Shown here: piece by piece, positions 6,666-12,940 of the stretch
Layout of the letters: every line of letters begins with the position of its first letter
How positions within the stretch are numbered: the first letter of the stretch is position 1
NCBI GenBank assembly: GCA_023261345.1
Contig: JAHFPE010000004.1
Coordinates: forward strand, 1 to 17,277
Origin: Candidatus Woesearchaeota archaeon
GTDB lineage: Archaea; Nanobdellota; Nanobdellia; Woesearchaeales; ARS49
Direction of reading: 5' to 3'
Length of the DNA stretch: 17,277 bases
Position numbers and translations under genes: made by a program
Notes under the pieces: generated by a model
Databases searched by the model: none
The model's input: the letters and a program-made list of their open reading frames with translations, nothing else
Told to the model about the DNA's origin: nothing

Positions 6666-7901
6666 GTGATAAAAAAGATATTGGCGGAAATTGTAAATCG
6701 TGTGAAGCCAGATGAAAAAACGCGTGCCGACGTTCTTTCTCGAGTTTCTTGTTTTCTTACTGATTTGAATAAAAATCTAAAGACGGTAAACGCTGTTGCT
6801 GTTTTAGGTGGCAGTTATGCGAAAGATACGTGGCTTGTGGGCGATTATGATGTTGATGTATTTGTAGTATTTGATAAAGAGTTTGAAGGAATGAGCGACG
6901 TGCTTGAAAAATCACTAAAGGATTGGAATCCCATTCGACTGCATGGTTCGCGAGATTATTTTCAAGTGAAAGGTGACATTAATTACGAGATTGTTCCTGT
7001 TGTAAAAAGAAAAAAAGGAAGTGTCATGCAGAACAGCACAGACTATTCTGTTGATCATGTAAGCTGGGTGAATAGGGAGGGCCGCAAGTTAAAAGAGGAT
7101 ATTAGATTGTTCAAAAAGTTTTGTAAGGCAAATGGAGTGTATGGTGCTGAGAGTTATGTTCGAGGGATTTCTGGTCATGTTGCCGATTTGCTCGTTATTA
7201 AGTACGGTGGTTTTATGAAGTTGATAAAAGCAATGAGTAAATGGTCAGGAAAGGAGAAGGTGGTTCTTGATCCTAAGAATGTGCATAAAGGAAAAGCATT
7301 GCTTGTACTTAACACATCCAAGACTCAAGGACCTCTCGTACTTGTTGATCCAATGCAGCCTCTTCGTAATGCCGCAGCTGCGTTGAGTGCTGAAAAGTTT
7401 CAGAGTCTAATTTCTTCTGCAAATGCGTTTTTGAAAGCTCCGGATTTTTCTTGTTTTGATGAGAGAAAAACAGACCCTACCGCACTTCAAAAGCGTAGCG
7501 GAAAAGGGGTTCTTATTCGCGTTTCTGCAATTCCGCTTGATGGAACTCAAGATGTTGTTGGAACAAAACTGTTAAAAGTGTTTGATTTTCTACAAAATTC
7601 TCTTTGTGAGTTCAGTATACGCAAGTGTGGTTGGAACTGGAAGGGAAATGCGCCTGCAGAGTTTTGGTTTTTGCTAAAAAAGAAAAGCTTACCAAAAAAA
7701 GTACTCGTAACTGGTCCTCCACTTCGCTTATCAGAACATGTTGCCAGTTTCAAAAAACAACACAAAAACTCATTTTTGAAAGGTAGAAAAGTCTACGCGT
7801 ATCAAGAACGAAACGCAACTACACCGAACTCAGTTCTTGCATTCGTGTTGAAAAAAGAGTACGTCACAAGTAGAGTAAAGTCGTGTGGTGAAGTGAAATA
7901 A
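6666..7901 (+). CDS. cca: CCA tRNA nucleotidyltransferase, archaeal class I
   Basis: 411 aa enzyme that adds or repairs the 3'-terminal CCA of tRNA without a nucleic acid template. The nucleotidyltransferase core shows GGS at 48-50, D62-V-D64 and the third carboxylate E108 (INYEIVPV), which bind the two metal ions. The archaeal signature RGISGHVADLLVIKYGGF follows at about 166-183, and the C-terminal tail domain retains GPPLRL, KGRKVYAYQER and a final helix. Length is slightly below the usual 430-450 aa. The start is GTG, supported by the TATA box 25 nt upstream and an N-terminus (IKKILAEIVNRVKP) typical of the family. It is a single-gene unit, divergent from the antiporter, followed by a long structured non-coding region. 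Confidence 0.95.
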   Translation: MIKKILAEIVNRVKPDEKTRADVLSRVSCFLTDLNKNLKTVNAVAVLGGSYAKDTWLVGDYDVDVFVVFDKEFEGMSDVLEKSLKDWNPIRLHGSRDYFQVKGDINYEIVPVVKRKKGSVMQNSTDYSVDHVSWVNREGRKLKEDIRLFKKFCKANGVYGAESYVRGISGHVADLLVIKYGGFMKLIKAMSKWSGKEKVVLDPKNVHKGKALLVLNTSKTQGPLVLVDPMQPLRNAAAALSAEKFQSLISSANAFLKAPDFSCFDERKTDPTALQKRSGKGVLIRVSAIPLDGTQDVVGTKLLKVFDFLQNSLCEFSIRKCGWNWKGNAPAEFWFLLKKKSLPKKVLVTGPPLRLSEHVASFKKQHKNSFLKGRKVYAYQERNATTPNSVLAFVLKKEYVTSRVKSCGEVK

Positions 7902-7903
7902 AT

Positions 7904-7975
7904 CAACAACCCAATCACAGCAGAGTTGTAGGGTATGTTGATAGGCGTGAACGAACAAACATGATTGGGTTGTTG
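7904..7975. repeat. Structured element A: 13-bp stem enclosing a conserved hairpin module
   Basis: Perfect 13-bp arms CAACAACCCAATC (7904-7916) and GATTGGGTTGTTG (7963-7975). Inside, ACAGC-AGA-GTTGT (7917-7929) forms a 5-bp hairpin with one G-T pair, followed by AGGGTAT (7930-7936). ATGTT (7935-7939) can pair with AACAT (7958-7962), giving a three-way junction. The module recurs in element B. Confidence 0.7.
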
Positions 7976-7979
7976 AAGC

Positions 7980-8035
7980 CTCGAATTTGGACGCGTCATC
8001 GCAGCAGAGCTGCGGGGTATTAACCCAAATTCGAG
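7980..8035. repeat. Structured element B: 11-bp stem enclosing the same hairpin module
   Basis: Perfect 11-bp arms CTCGAATTTGG (7980-7990) and CCAAATTCGAG (8025-8035), unrelated in sequence to those of element A. Inside, GCAGC-AGA-GCTGC (8001-8013) is the counterpart of the element A hairpin and is followed by GGGGTAT (8014-8020). Against element A, one A-T pair is replaced by G-C on both sides and a G-T pair becomes G-C, so pairing is kept. Confidence 0.7.
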
Positions 8036-8103
8036 CAATAAACCACTTCGTCTATTTTTGCAAAGAGCAACGCTGATTCGTGCCGTCCCATTTTCACAAT
8101 CGT

Positions 8104-8152
8104 GAAAACTGCGCATGACCAATATAAAAAAAGAACGTCATGCGCAGTTTTC
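8104..8152. repeat. Perfect 16-bp inverted repeat
   Basis: Arms 8104-8119 (GAAAACTGCGCATGAC) and 8137-8152 are exact reverse complements around a 17-nt loop. The loop reads AATATAAAAAAAG on plus, hence a T7 tract followed by ATATT on minus. The left arm overlaps a second hairpin, TTTTCAC/GTGAAAA (8091-8097/8102-8108), so the two foldings exclude each other. Confidence 0.7.
8124..8130 (-). terminator. Oligo-T tract downstream of the reductase gene
   Basis: Seven T residues on the minus strand about 95 nt after the stop of the 8226-8741 gene, within the loop of the 16-bp hairpin. It could end transcription of that gene. The adjoining TTTATATTG could instead be a TATA box for a minus-strand RNA covering elements B and A. 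Confidence 0.3.
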
Positions 8153-8225
8153 GTTTAGTTAATTCAGATGGGGCAACATTCGCAGTTGCTAGATGTAGTA
8201 CTGATAATCATACCCATTATTTCCT

Positions 8226-8741
8226 TCATTTCTTGACTCGATAATGCAGTTGCACTTCATTCGAGGAAAGCTTTTTTGTATCAATGAGTTCAAGAGTAGT
8301 TTCAAAACTAGATTCTGCTAATAGTGGAATTCCCTTTCCTATGAATACTGGTTCAACATCGAGGTAGATCTCATTAACAAGTTTCTCCTTGAGAAAAGCA
8401 GAGTTGATCTTGCTCCCTCCGCCGATGAATGCTGTTTTAAATCCTTTTTTTTCGAGCATATTTAGAACTTCTTTTGGCGCAAGATATGTGAAGATAGCGC
8501 GTTCTCCCCATTTGTTTTTGACTGGTTTCTTTGCCATAACAACGTTCAGTCGTTCAGAATACGGAAAGGTTTTATCTGCCAAACTTATTTCATAAGTCCT
8601 TCTGCCCATAATAATATTTCCTGCTTTTTTGCTGATAACGTCAAAAATCTTCCATGAATTTTTGCTTACAAAAAATACCTCATCATTTTCTTTCGCTATT
8701 TTTCCATTTGCAGTTATTGCCATGTATAAAATGACTTTCAT
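8226..8741 (-). CDS. Dihydrofolate reductase / RibD C-terminal family reductase
   Basis: 171 aa NADPH-dependent reductase of the DHFR-like fold. Landmarks are the N-terminal strand KVILYMAITANGKIA, IMGRRTYE (about 44-51), the nucleotide-binding AFIGGGSKI, and the C-terminal block NEIYLDVEPVFIGKGIPLL. The sequence is closer to the single-domain RibD-C/YyaP type than to classical FolA, so the substrate could be a pyrimidine of riboflavin synthesis, dihydrofolate or something else. Start ATG 8741 is 27 nt after a TATA-like TTTAAATT, which fits a leaderless mRNA. It is transcribed alone, toward cca, in the same direction as the CYTH gene but with its own promoter. Confidence 0.8.
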   Translation of the reverse strand: MKVILYMAITANGKIAKENDEVFFVSKNSWKIFDVISKKAGNIIMGRRTYEISLADKTFPYSERLNVVMAKKPVKNKWGERAIFTYLAPKEVLNMLEKKGFKTAFIGGGSKINSAFLKEKLVNEIYLDVEPVFIGKGIPLLAESSFETTLELIDTKKLSSNEVQLHYRVKK

Positions 8742-8763
8742 GACTAAATGAATATTTGAAGAG

Positions 8764-8771
8764 AATTTAAA
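8764..8771 (-). promoter_or_regulatory. TATA-like box of the reductase gene
   Basis: AATTTAAA-type box on the minus strand, centred about 27 nt before the ATG at 8741. Confidence 0.5.
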
Positions 8772-8787
8772 TGTGATTGTTGTAGAC

Positions 8788-9327
8788 TTATTTATTCTCT
8801 AGAATTAGTTCTTTCCAATGTTGTTGATACCGCGCATATTTTTCATCAAATTCTTCTTTTGGAGTAAGTGAAATATTCATTTTTTTCATGCACGTTTTGA
8901 GTTCTTCCATTGCTGCATCTTTATCCTCAATAGTAGTGATCTTCTCGAATTCAATAATGTGACCATATCCTTTTGTATAATCGAGCATAATTGTAATTCC
9001 ATTATGTAAGAACGTGTTTCTGTGCCTAAACCATTTTATCTTAACCTGATATCCAAGTGCTTCAAAAATCTGAGCAAGACTCCCAAAGCATGTAGGTTCT
9101 GTTTTTATCTCTATTTCCTCACGAGCATGTTCGTGAAGTTTGCCCTTCTTGAGCCAAACTTTTGCGTACGTCGTACTTTTTTGAATGCGAAGATCTTGGT
9201 CAGAGTCGAAATACCAAGTTTCTTGATCTTCCATTCCAAGATCATCTGCTTTTTGTGGCATTTCATGTAATAGCCGATCGTATTGTTCTTGAGAAATAAA
9301 ACTTCTAATTTCAACCTCTATAACCAT
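8788..9327 (-). CDS. CYTH-domain protein (CyaB/thiamine-triphosphatase-like)
   Basis: 179 aa. The N-terminal MVIEVEIRSF gives the CYTH motif E-x-E-x-(K/R), with Arg in the last position. KVWLKKGK, REEIEIKTE and LDYTKGYGHIIEFEK supply the basic and acidic residues that line the triphosphate tunnel. CYTH proteins of this class IV adenylate-cyclase type hydrolyse or rearrange triphosphates with metal ions; archaeal members are often inorganic tri-polyphosphatases or of unknown role. I start at ATG 9327, not the TTG seven codons upstream (9348). A TATA-like box lies 28 nt before the ATG, so the TTG would precede the expected transcription start. A shared palindrome lies just upstream of that box. 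Confidence 0.82.
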   Translation of the reverse strand: MVIEVEIRSFISQEQYDRLLHEMPQKADDLGMEDQETWYFDSDQDLRIQKSTTYAKVWLKKGKLHEHAREEIEIKTEPTCFGSLAQIFEALGYQVKIKWFRHRNTFLHNGITIMLDYTKGYGHIIEFEKITTIEDKDAAMEELKTCMKKMNISLTPKEEFDEKYARYQQHWKELILENK

Positions 9328-9350
9328 GTATACTGAAGAACGAAACAAGT

Positions 9351-9358
9351 TTTTAAAT
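9351..9358 (-). promoter_or_regulatory. TATA-like box of the CYTH gene
   Basis: ATTTAAAA on the minus strand, centred about 28 nt before the ATG at 9327. Confidence 0.55.
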
Positions 9359-9371
9359 ATACTGCAGTAAA

Positions 9372-9413
9372 ATTCCCGAGTTCATGGCTCCGCGCTCACA
9401 GGGGAATCTTATA
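9372..9413. repeat. Imperfect palindrome, copy 2 of a shared upstream element
   Basis: Arms ATTCCC (9372-9377) and GGGAAT (9402-9407). The block 9394-9413 matches 17 of 20 bases of both other copies (6527-6546, 16347-16366). It lies about 14 nt upstream of the CYTH TATA-like box. Confidence 0.55.
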
Positions 9414-9440
9414 CTACGACCACTATTCATGCATCAGTTA

Positions 9441-9495
9441 TAACGTTCGCTGAATTAAGCGTAGCGCGAACTCGCGAACGTTCTAGCGAACGTTA
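9441..9495. repeat. Inverted and direct repeats upstream of the rpl37ae promoter
   Basis: TAACGTTCGCT (9441-9451) and AGCGAACGTTA (9485-9495) are a perfect 11-bp inverted repeat. GCGAACGTT also occurs at 9474-9482, 12 nt before its second copy at 9486-9494. The cluster ends 3 nt before the TATA box, a position suited to a regulator of the ribosomal/RNA polymerase operon. Confidence 0.5.
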
Positions 9496-9497
9496 CC

Positions 9498-9505
9498 TTT
9501 AAAAA
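9498..9505 (+). promoter_or_regulatory. TATA box of the rpl37ae-rpoP-pfdB operon
   Basis: TTTAAAAA centred about 27 nt before the ATG at 9528, predicting a leaderless first cistron. Confidence 0.65.
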
Positions 9506-9527
9506 CCACACCCCTTTTTTAGGTCGT

Positions 9528-9797
9528 ATGGAAAAGATCGGTCTTGGTTCTGCTAAGCGCTTCGAGACAAGGTATGGGCGTACGTTAAAGCTACGTTTGG
9601 CAGCTATTGAAACTGAACAACGAAAGCGTCAACAATGTCCGTATTGTAGAAAATTAAAAGTTCGACGTCAAAGTGTTGGTATTTATCAGTGTCATTCATG
9701 TGATAAGAAGTTTACTGGTCCAGCATATTCGTTAACTCCGATTCTAATTCAAGAGCATAAGTCGCAAGTGGAGAAAAAAGAGCAGTTGGAGGAATAA
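9528..9797 (+). CDS. rpl37ae: Large-subunit ribosomal protein L37Ae (eL43)
   Basis: 89 aa basic protein of the archaeal/eukaryotic 50S/60S subunit. The N-terminus GLGSAKRFETRYGRTLKLR is characteristic. The zinc ribbon has CPYC at 37-40 and CHSC at 55-58, separated by KVRRQSVGIYQ, followed by a C-terminal KKFTGPAYSL strand. It is the first gene of a tight operon: its TAA is directly followed by the rpoP ATG, and the GGAGG Shine-Dalgarno of rpoP (9788-9792) lies in its last codons. The same neighbourhood of L37Ae, RNA polymerase subunit P and prefoldin beta is known from many archaea. Confidence 0.95.
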   Translation: MEKIGLGSAKRFETRYGRTLKLRLAAIETEQRKRQQCPYCRKLKVRRQSVGIYQCHSCDKKFTGPAYSLTPILIQEHKSQVEKKEQLEE

Positions 9798-9935
9798 ATG
9801 GCAAAATACACGTGTTTTTTGTGTAGTCATAAGGTCTCTCAGGAATTAATGGGTAAGCGTGTTCGGTGTCCGTATTGTGGTTCAAAAATTCTGTACAAGT
9901 CGCGTAGTGTTACAACAAAAATAAAGGCGGTGTAG
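9798..9935 (+). CDS. rpoP: DNA-directed RNA polymerase subunit P (Rpo12)
   Basis: 45 aa, the archaeal counterpart of eukaryotic Rpb12, which anchors the Rpo3/Rpo10 assembly platform. It begins MAKYTCFLCSHKVSQELM; the zinc-binding cysteines are C6-x2-C9 and C24-x2-C27 (RCPYCGSKILYKSR, the family hallmark). Length matches the usual 45-50 aa. The ATG follows the rpl37ae stop without a gap and has a GGAGG ribosome-binding site five nt upstream. Its TAG is separated by one base from the ATG of pfdB. Confidence 0.94.
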   Translation: MAKYTCFLCSHKVSQELMGKRVRCPYCGSKILYKSRSVTTKIKAV

Positions 9936-9936
9936 G

Positions 9937-10257
9937 ATGGATAGTCAAGAAAGAATTCAGCGCTTGCAATTGCTTGAGCAAAATATGCAAGGGTTACTGC
10001 AGCAAAAGCAACAGTTTCAAACGCAATTGTTCGAAATGGAAACTGCAATGAAGGAACTTGGTTCATCAACTGATGCGTATAGGATTATTGGAAATATCAT
10101 GATTAAGTCAGAACGTTCTGTTATTGAGAAGGATTTACTTGAAAAAAAGGAAATGCTGAATCTTCGTATGCAAACTATTGAAAAGCAAGAAGCACAAATT
10201 AAAGACAAAGCAGATACGTTACGTAAGGAAATTCTTGCAGGAATGAAGGAGAAATAA
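9937..10257 (+). CDS. pfdB: Prefoldin subunit beta
   Basis: 106 aa, one of the two subunits of archaeal prefoldin (alpha2beta4), a jellyfish-shaped chaperone that hands unfolded proteins to the thermosome. Two long amphipathic coiled-coil helices (about residues 3-43 and 65-104) are joined by the beta-hairpin segment ELGSSTDAYRIIGNIMIKSE, as expected for the beta type. The start follows rpoP by one base, with a GGCGGTG Shine-Dalgarno in the rpoP end. The stop TAA shares its last A with the ATG of the next gene, so translation is probably coupled. Confidence 0.93.
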   Translation: MDSQERIQRLQLLEQNMQGLLQQKQQFQTQLFEMETAMKELGSSTDAYRIIGNIMIKSERSVIEKDLLEKKEMLNLRMQTIEKQEAQIKDKADTLRKEILAGMKEK

Positions 10258-10496
10258 TGGCTCCTTCTACTCTTGTTCCAGTCATTGATTCTCTCCGTGA
10301 GATAAGCGAGGACGGAACTGTTCCAAAGAATGTTCGAGCTTCTGTGCAAGAAGTAATGTTACTTCTGAGTCAACCCGCAGACGCTGCAATGAAAGTAAGT
10401 AAGGCGTTGCAGATTCTTGAAGAAATTACTGATGACGATAATATGCATGCAGAGGCGCGAATGCAGCTAATGAACATCTCAAGCATGCTTGAATAG
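10257..10496 (+). CDS. UPF0147 family protein
   Basis: 79 aa all-helical acidic protein. The pattern VIDSLREISEDGTVPKNVRASVQEVMLLL followed by ALQILEEITDDDNMHAEARMQLMNISSMLE is that of archaeal UPF0147, a widespread family of unknown function often found near translation or chaperone genes. It is the last gene of the rpl37ae operon; its ATG overlaps the pfdB stop by one base and a GGAGA Shine-Dalgarno lies before it. A short hairpin and a T-rich tract follow. Confidence 0.88.
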   Translation: MAPSTLVPVIDSLREISEDGTVPKNVRASVQEVMLLLSQPADAAMKVSKALQILEEITDDDNMHAEARMQLMNISSMLE

Positions 10497-10513
10497 AATT
10501 TACAAAGTCCAGG

Positions 10514-10556
10514 CTTCGCTTAATTGCGCATGCGAAGTTGAGAAATTTTATTTTTT
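10514..10556 (+). terminator. Hairpin and T-rich tract ending the rpl37ae operon
   Basis: CTTCGC (10514-10519) pairs with GCGAAG (10532-10537), followed by TTTTATTTTTTC (10546-10557). The T tract runs into the last Lys codons of the convergent purE gene. The T tract alone is the usual archaeal signal; the hairpin may be incidental. Confidence 0.4.
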
Positions 10557-11621
10557 CATTTGTTTGGCATAATCGTTCCAACCAAGTGCGTGAAACAGTA
10601 CATTCTTTTCTCGAACTTCTTCCGCTATTTCTTCCAAATGAATTTTCACGTGACTACGAACTTCAGTATCCTGAACTCCAATGATTCGTGCGGCTAAAAG
10701 TGCTGCATTTTGTAAGCCATTGATTGCAACACCTAATACCGGGTATCCTCGTGGAGGGGGTTGTATTTCAGGTTGTTCACCTTCGTAATAGCAAAGCATT
10801 CTCGCAAGAGGATACTGTTCAAGTGGTGCAGACGCAACTTTTTTGCTTGAAAGAAGCACTCCAATAACTGGCAGATCAGTAAGTGCAGATATTTCTCTTG
10901 CAACAAATGGAATGTCGCAGTCATTAAGAACGACAAGTGCTCTTACTCCTTCTGTTTCAAAATAGTTTACTGTTTTCAAATGTGTAGTGTCATTAACTGC
11001 AGGAATTTCTTTTTTCTCTACGGTTATGCCAAAACGTGAAAGTAGTGTTTCAAAGTCAGAATACTTTTTTTCTGGCAGTTCTATTCCTGCAGGTACCAAC
11101 AGTCCAATTTTGTTTTTCCAAGCTGGTTGAATCGCTGACGCATCTATATTGCGATATGTGCGTATCTTAGCACGTTGTTCTATGCTAGAAAGACTAATGA
11201 TTTGTGCCGCAATTAACGCTGCTTGTGCTGCTTGGTCAATTCCAACACACCCAACAGGAATTCCATACGGCATTTGAATGATTGAAAGAAGAGAGTCTAG
11301 TCCATCTGTATTTGTTGGACTTATGGGAATTCCAATAACGGGAAGAGGTGTATTTGCAGCCGTCATTCCTGGCAAGTGCGCAGCGCCTCCTGCTGCAGCA
11401 ATGCATACACTGAACTTTTTTTGTTCGAGATTGCATGCTGTTCTTTGCATGAATCTAGGTGTTCTGTGTGCTGAAATAATACCTCCATAAGGTTTATCTG
11501 GAGAAGATAAATCATATGATATTTCAAACTCTTCAAGTACCTCGTAAGCAGGAATTACTTTTTGTAAGTCCGAATCACTTCCCATTCTCACTTCAATTTC
11601 TGGTGTTGTTGAACGTTTCAT
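10548..11621 (-). CDS. purE: PurE (N5-CAIR mutase) with a second, degenerate PurE-like domain
   Basis: 357 aa, about twice the length of a simple PurE. Residues 1-155 are a complete class I PurE: GSDSDL at 14-19, SAHRTP at 50-55, AGGAAHLPGM at 77-86 and GLDSLLSIIQMPYGIPVG. It converts N5-carboxyaminoimidazole ribotide to CAIR in purine synthesis. Residues 170-325 repeat the fold (IGLLVPAG..., ALVVLNDCDIPFVAREI, LPVIGVLLSS, YPVLGVAINGLQNAALLAARIIG) but lack the GSDSD and SAHR active-site motifs, so this half is probably structural or regulatory. Two-domain PurE proteins are, as I recall, known in some archaea. The ATG overlaps the purK stop as ATGA. PurK beside it supports the mutase (not carboxylase) reaction. 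Confidence 0.93.
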   Translation of the reverse strand: MKRSTTPEIEVRMGSDSDLQKVIPAYEVLEEFEISYDLSSPDKPYGGIISAHRTPRFMQRTACNLEQKKFSVCIAAAGGAAHLPGMTAANTPLPVIGIPISPTNTDGLDSLLSIIQMPYGIPVGCVGIDQAAQAALIAAQIISLSSIEQRAKIRTYRNIDASAIQPAWKNKIGLLVPAGIELPEKKYSDFETLLSRFGITVEKKEIPAVNDTTHLKTVNYFETEGVRALVVLNDCDIPFVAREISALTDLPVIGVLLSSKKVASAPLEQYPLARMLCYYEGEQPEIQPPPRGYPVLGVAINGLQNAALLAARIIGVQDTEVRSHVKIHLEEIAEEVREKNVLFHALGWNDYAKQMKK

Positions 11622-12838
11622 TGTGTTATCTCGATTCTGATTTTTTGACGTATGTTTTCTGCTTTTTCAAGTAAATACGTAATATCTGGAGTATCTGCAA
11701 GAATGGTTACATGGCCAATCTTTCTCCCGTTTGGGTTCACGCCTGGCTTTCCATAATCATAAACAAAGACGTCAGTTCTATCTTTGAACAGTTCTGCGCC
11801 ACAAATAGCATATTTGCCTGTAGTTGCAGGTGGTCCAATGAGGTTTATCATTACTGCAGAGGATGTTTTGAGTGCAGTGATTCCAAGTTCGTGTCCTGCA
11901 ACTGCTTGCAAATGATTTCGAAATTGTGAAGTGTATGCTGCATCAAGAGTACAGTGTCCTGAATTATGGACTCGTGGAGCAACTTCATTCACGAGCACTT
12001 CGTTATCTTTTGTAAGAAATAGCTCAATTCCAAATGTTCCTACGGTTTCGAATGCGGCAATTGTATTTATAGCTAGCGCAACTGCTTTGGATGTTGCAGT
12101 TTCAGAAATTCTTGCGGGTAGTATTGTTTTATCAAGGATTCCGTTGTTATGCATGTTTTCCGTAACTGGGTATGTCGCAATTTTTCCGTTTATATCACGC
12201 ACTGCAATAACTGAGAGTTCTTTGCTAAATGGGACGTACTTTTCAAAAAGAAGAAGTCCTTGTGCTTGTTGTCTGAGTGATTCGTATGCTGGCATTACTT
12301 CTTTTTTCTTTCGAATAATAACGTTTCCTCGACCATCATATCCTCCGACTCTTGCTTTAAGCACTCCTGGAATTCCAAATCTCTCGATTGCTTCTTCAAG
12401 TGTTGTAGTATCACAAACGGCCATAAAATCCGCAACTGCAATTCCTTTTTCTCGAAGCATTTTTTTCTGTAAGTATTTATCTCGAATAGTTTCAAGCGCT
12501 TCTGGTGAAGGATAAACTTGCTTACCGCAATTACGTAATGCAGTTGGATCTGCAAGTTCGATTTCATATGTTACTACATCTACTTCACTTGCAAGCGTTT
12601 TGATATCTGTCGGATTCGCAAAACTTCCAACAATTTGTTTTGCGTAACGAGATGCAGGACAGTTTGCAGTTGGGTCAAGAATAACAAGTTCGTAAGGAAG
12701 CGCATCACGTGCAACCGCAATTCCCATGAGCATAGCAAGCTGCCCTCCGCCTACAATTCCAATTCTTTTTCTAGTGTAACCAGGTAATTGCGTACCTGAA
12801 GAAGCCAGTAAATTCATTTGTGTTCTTGGTTCATTCAT
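11618..12838 (-). CDS. purK: PurK, N5-carboxyaminoimidazole ribonucleotide synthase
   Basis: 406 aa ATP-grasp ligase that uses ATP and bicarbonate to carboxylate aminoimidazole ribotide, feeding PurE. GGGQLA at residues 30-35 is the N-terminal hallmark; TYEIE (90-94), YDGRGN (167-172) and NEVAPRVHNSGH (284-295) are the ATP-grasp and substrate residues. The ~23 residues before KRIGIVGGG are longer than usual, but the ATG at 12838 agrees with the promoter: a TATA box at 12870-12879 would give a leader of about 10 nt. A later ATG (residue 8) is possible. It is the first gene of the purKE operon and divergent from a small nucleotidyltransferase. Confidence 0.95.
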   Translation of the reverse strand: MNEPRTQMNLLASSGTQLPGYTRKRIGIVGGGQLAMLMGIAVARDALPYELVILDPTANCPASRYAKQIVGSFANPTDIKTLASEVDVVTYEIELADPTALRNCGKQVYPSPEALETIRDKYLQKKMLREKGIAVADFMAVCDTTTLEEAIERFGIPGVLKARVGGYDGRGNVIIRKKKEVMPAYESLRQQAQGLLLFEKYVPFSKELSVIAVRDINGKIATYPVTENMHNNGILDKTILPARISETATSKAVALAINTIAAFETVGTFGIELFLTKDNEVLVNEVAPRVHNSGHCTLDAAYTSQFRNHLQAVAGHELGITALKTSSAVMINLIGPPATTGKYAICGAELFKDRTDVFVYDYGKPGVNPNGRKIGHVTILADTPDITYLLEKAENIRQKIRIEITQ

Positions 12839-12869
12839 GAGTGATTCTGAAGGCCAAAAATTCTGGTTG

Positions 12870-12879
12870 ATTATAAAGT
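12870..12879 (-). promoter_or_regulatory. TATA box of purKE
   Basis: ACTTTATAAT on the minus strand, centred about 36 nt before the purK ATG; transcription would start near 12848. Confidence 0.5.
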
Positions 12880-12901
12880 TGGTGCACTTCCCGTTCTTAT
12901 G

Positions 12902-12915
12902 AACAAAGCTTTGTT
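12902..12915. repeat. Perfect 14-bp palindrome between purK and the nucleotidyltransferase gene
   Basis: AACAAAGCTTTGTT is an exact palindrome. It overlaps the start of the TATA box of the plus-strand gene and lies about 23 nt upstream of the purK box, so it is placed like an operator. Confidence 0.45.
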
Positions 12916-12919
12916 ATAG
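12911..12919 (+). promoter_or_regulatory. TATA box of the small nucleotidyltransferase gene
   Basis: TTGTTATAG centred about 25 nt before the ATG at 12941. A purine-rich AGAAGGAAGAG also precedes the ATG, so either leaderless or Shine-Dalgarno initiation is possible. Confidence 0.5.
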
Positions 12920-12940
12920 TGCCCCAAGAAGGAAGAGCAC

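Larger units (their letters stand above)
7902..8225. other. 324-base non-coding spacer rich in inverted repeats
   Basis: This is the only stretch above 300 bases without a gene; it separates the convergent cca and reductase genes. It holds two tandem stem-loops (7904-7975 and 7980-8035) with a shared inner hairpin, a 7-bp hairpin (8091-8108), a perfect 16-bp hairpin (8104-8152) and a small GCAAC/GTTGC stem around 8173-8189. No protein-like reading frame or tRNA was found in it. Confidence 0.7.

Noticed and set aside
7802..8122. 106-codon minus-strand frame across the cca 3' end and the hairpin region
   Set aside because: It reads through both stem-loops and antisense to cca, and its translation resembles no family.
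7902..8152. CRISPR array, integron attC sites or transposon ends as an explanation of the hairpins after cca
   Set aside because: There are no regularly spaced direct repeats, no RYYYAAC/GTTRRRY boxes at the stem ends, the outer stems differ between the elements, and no integrase, transposase or cas gene is nearby.
8173..8189. GCAAC/GTTGC small stem as a separate RNA element
   Set aside because: Five base pairs with a seven-base loop is expected by chance in AT-rich DNA; no second copy of it was seen.
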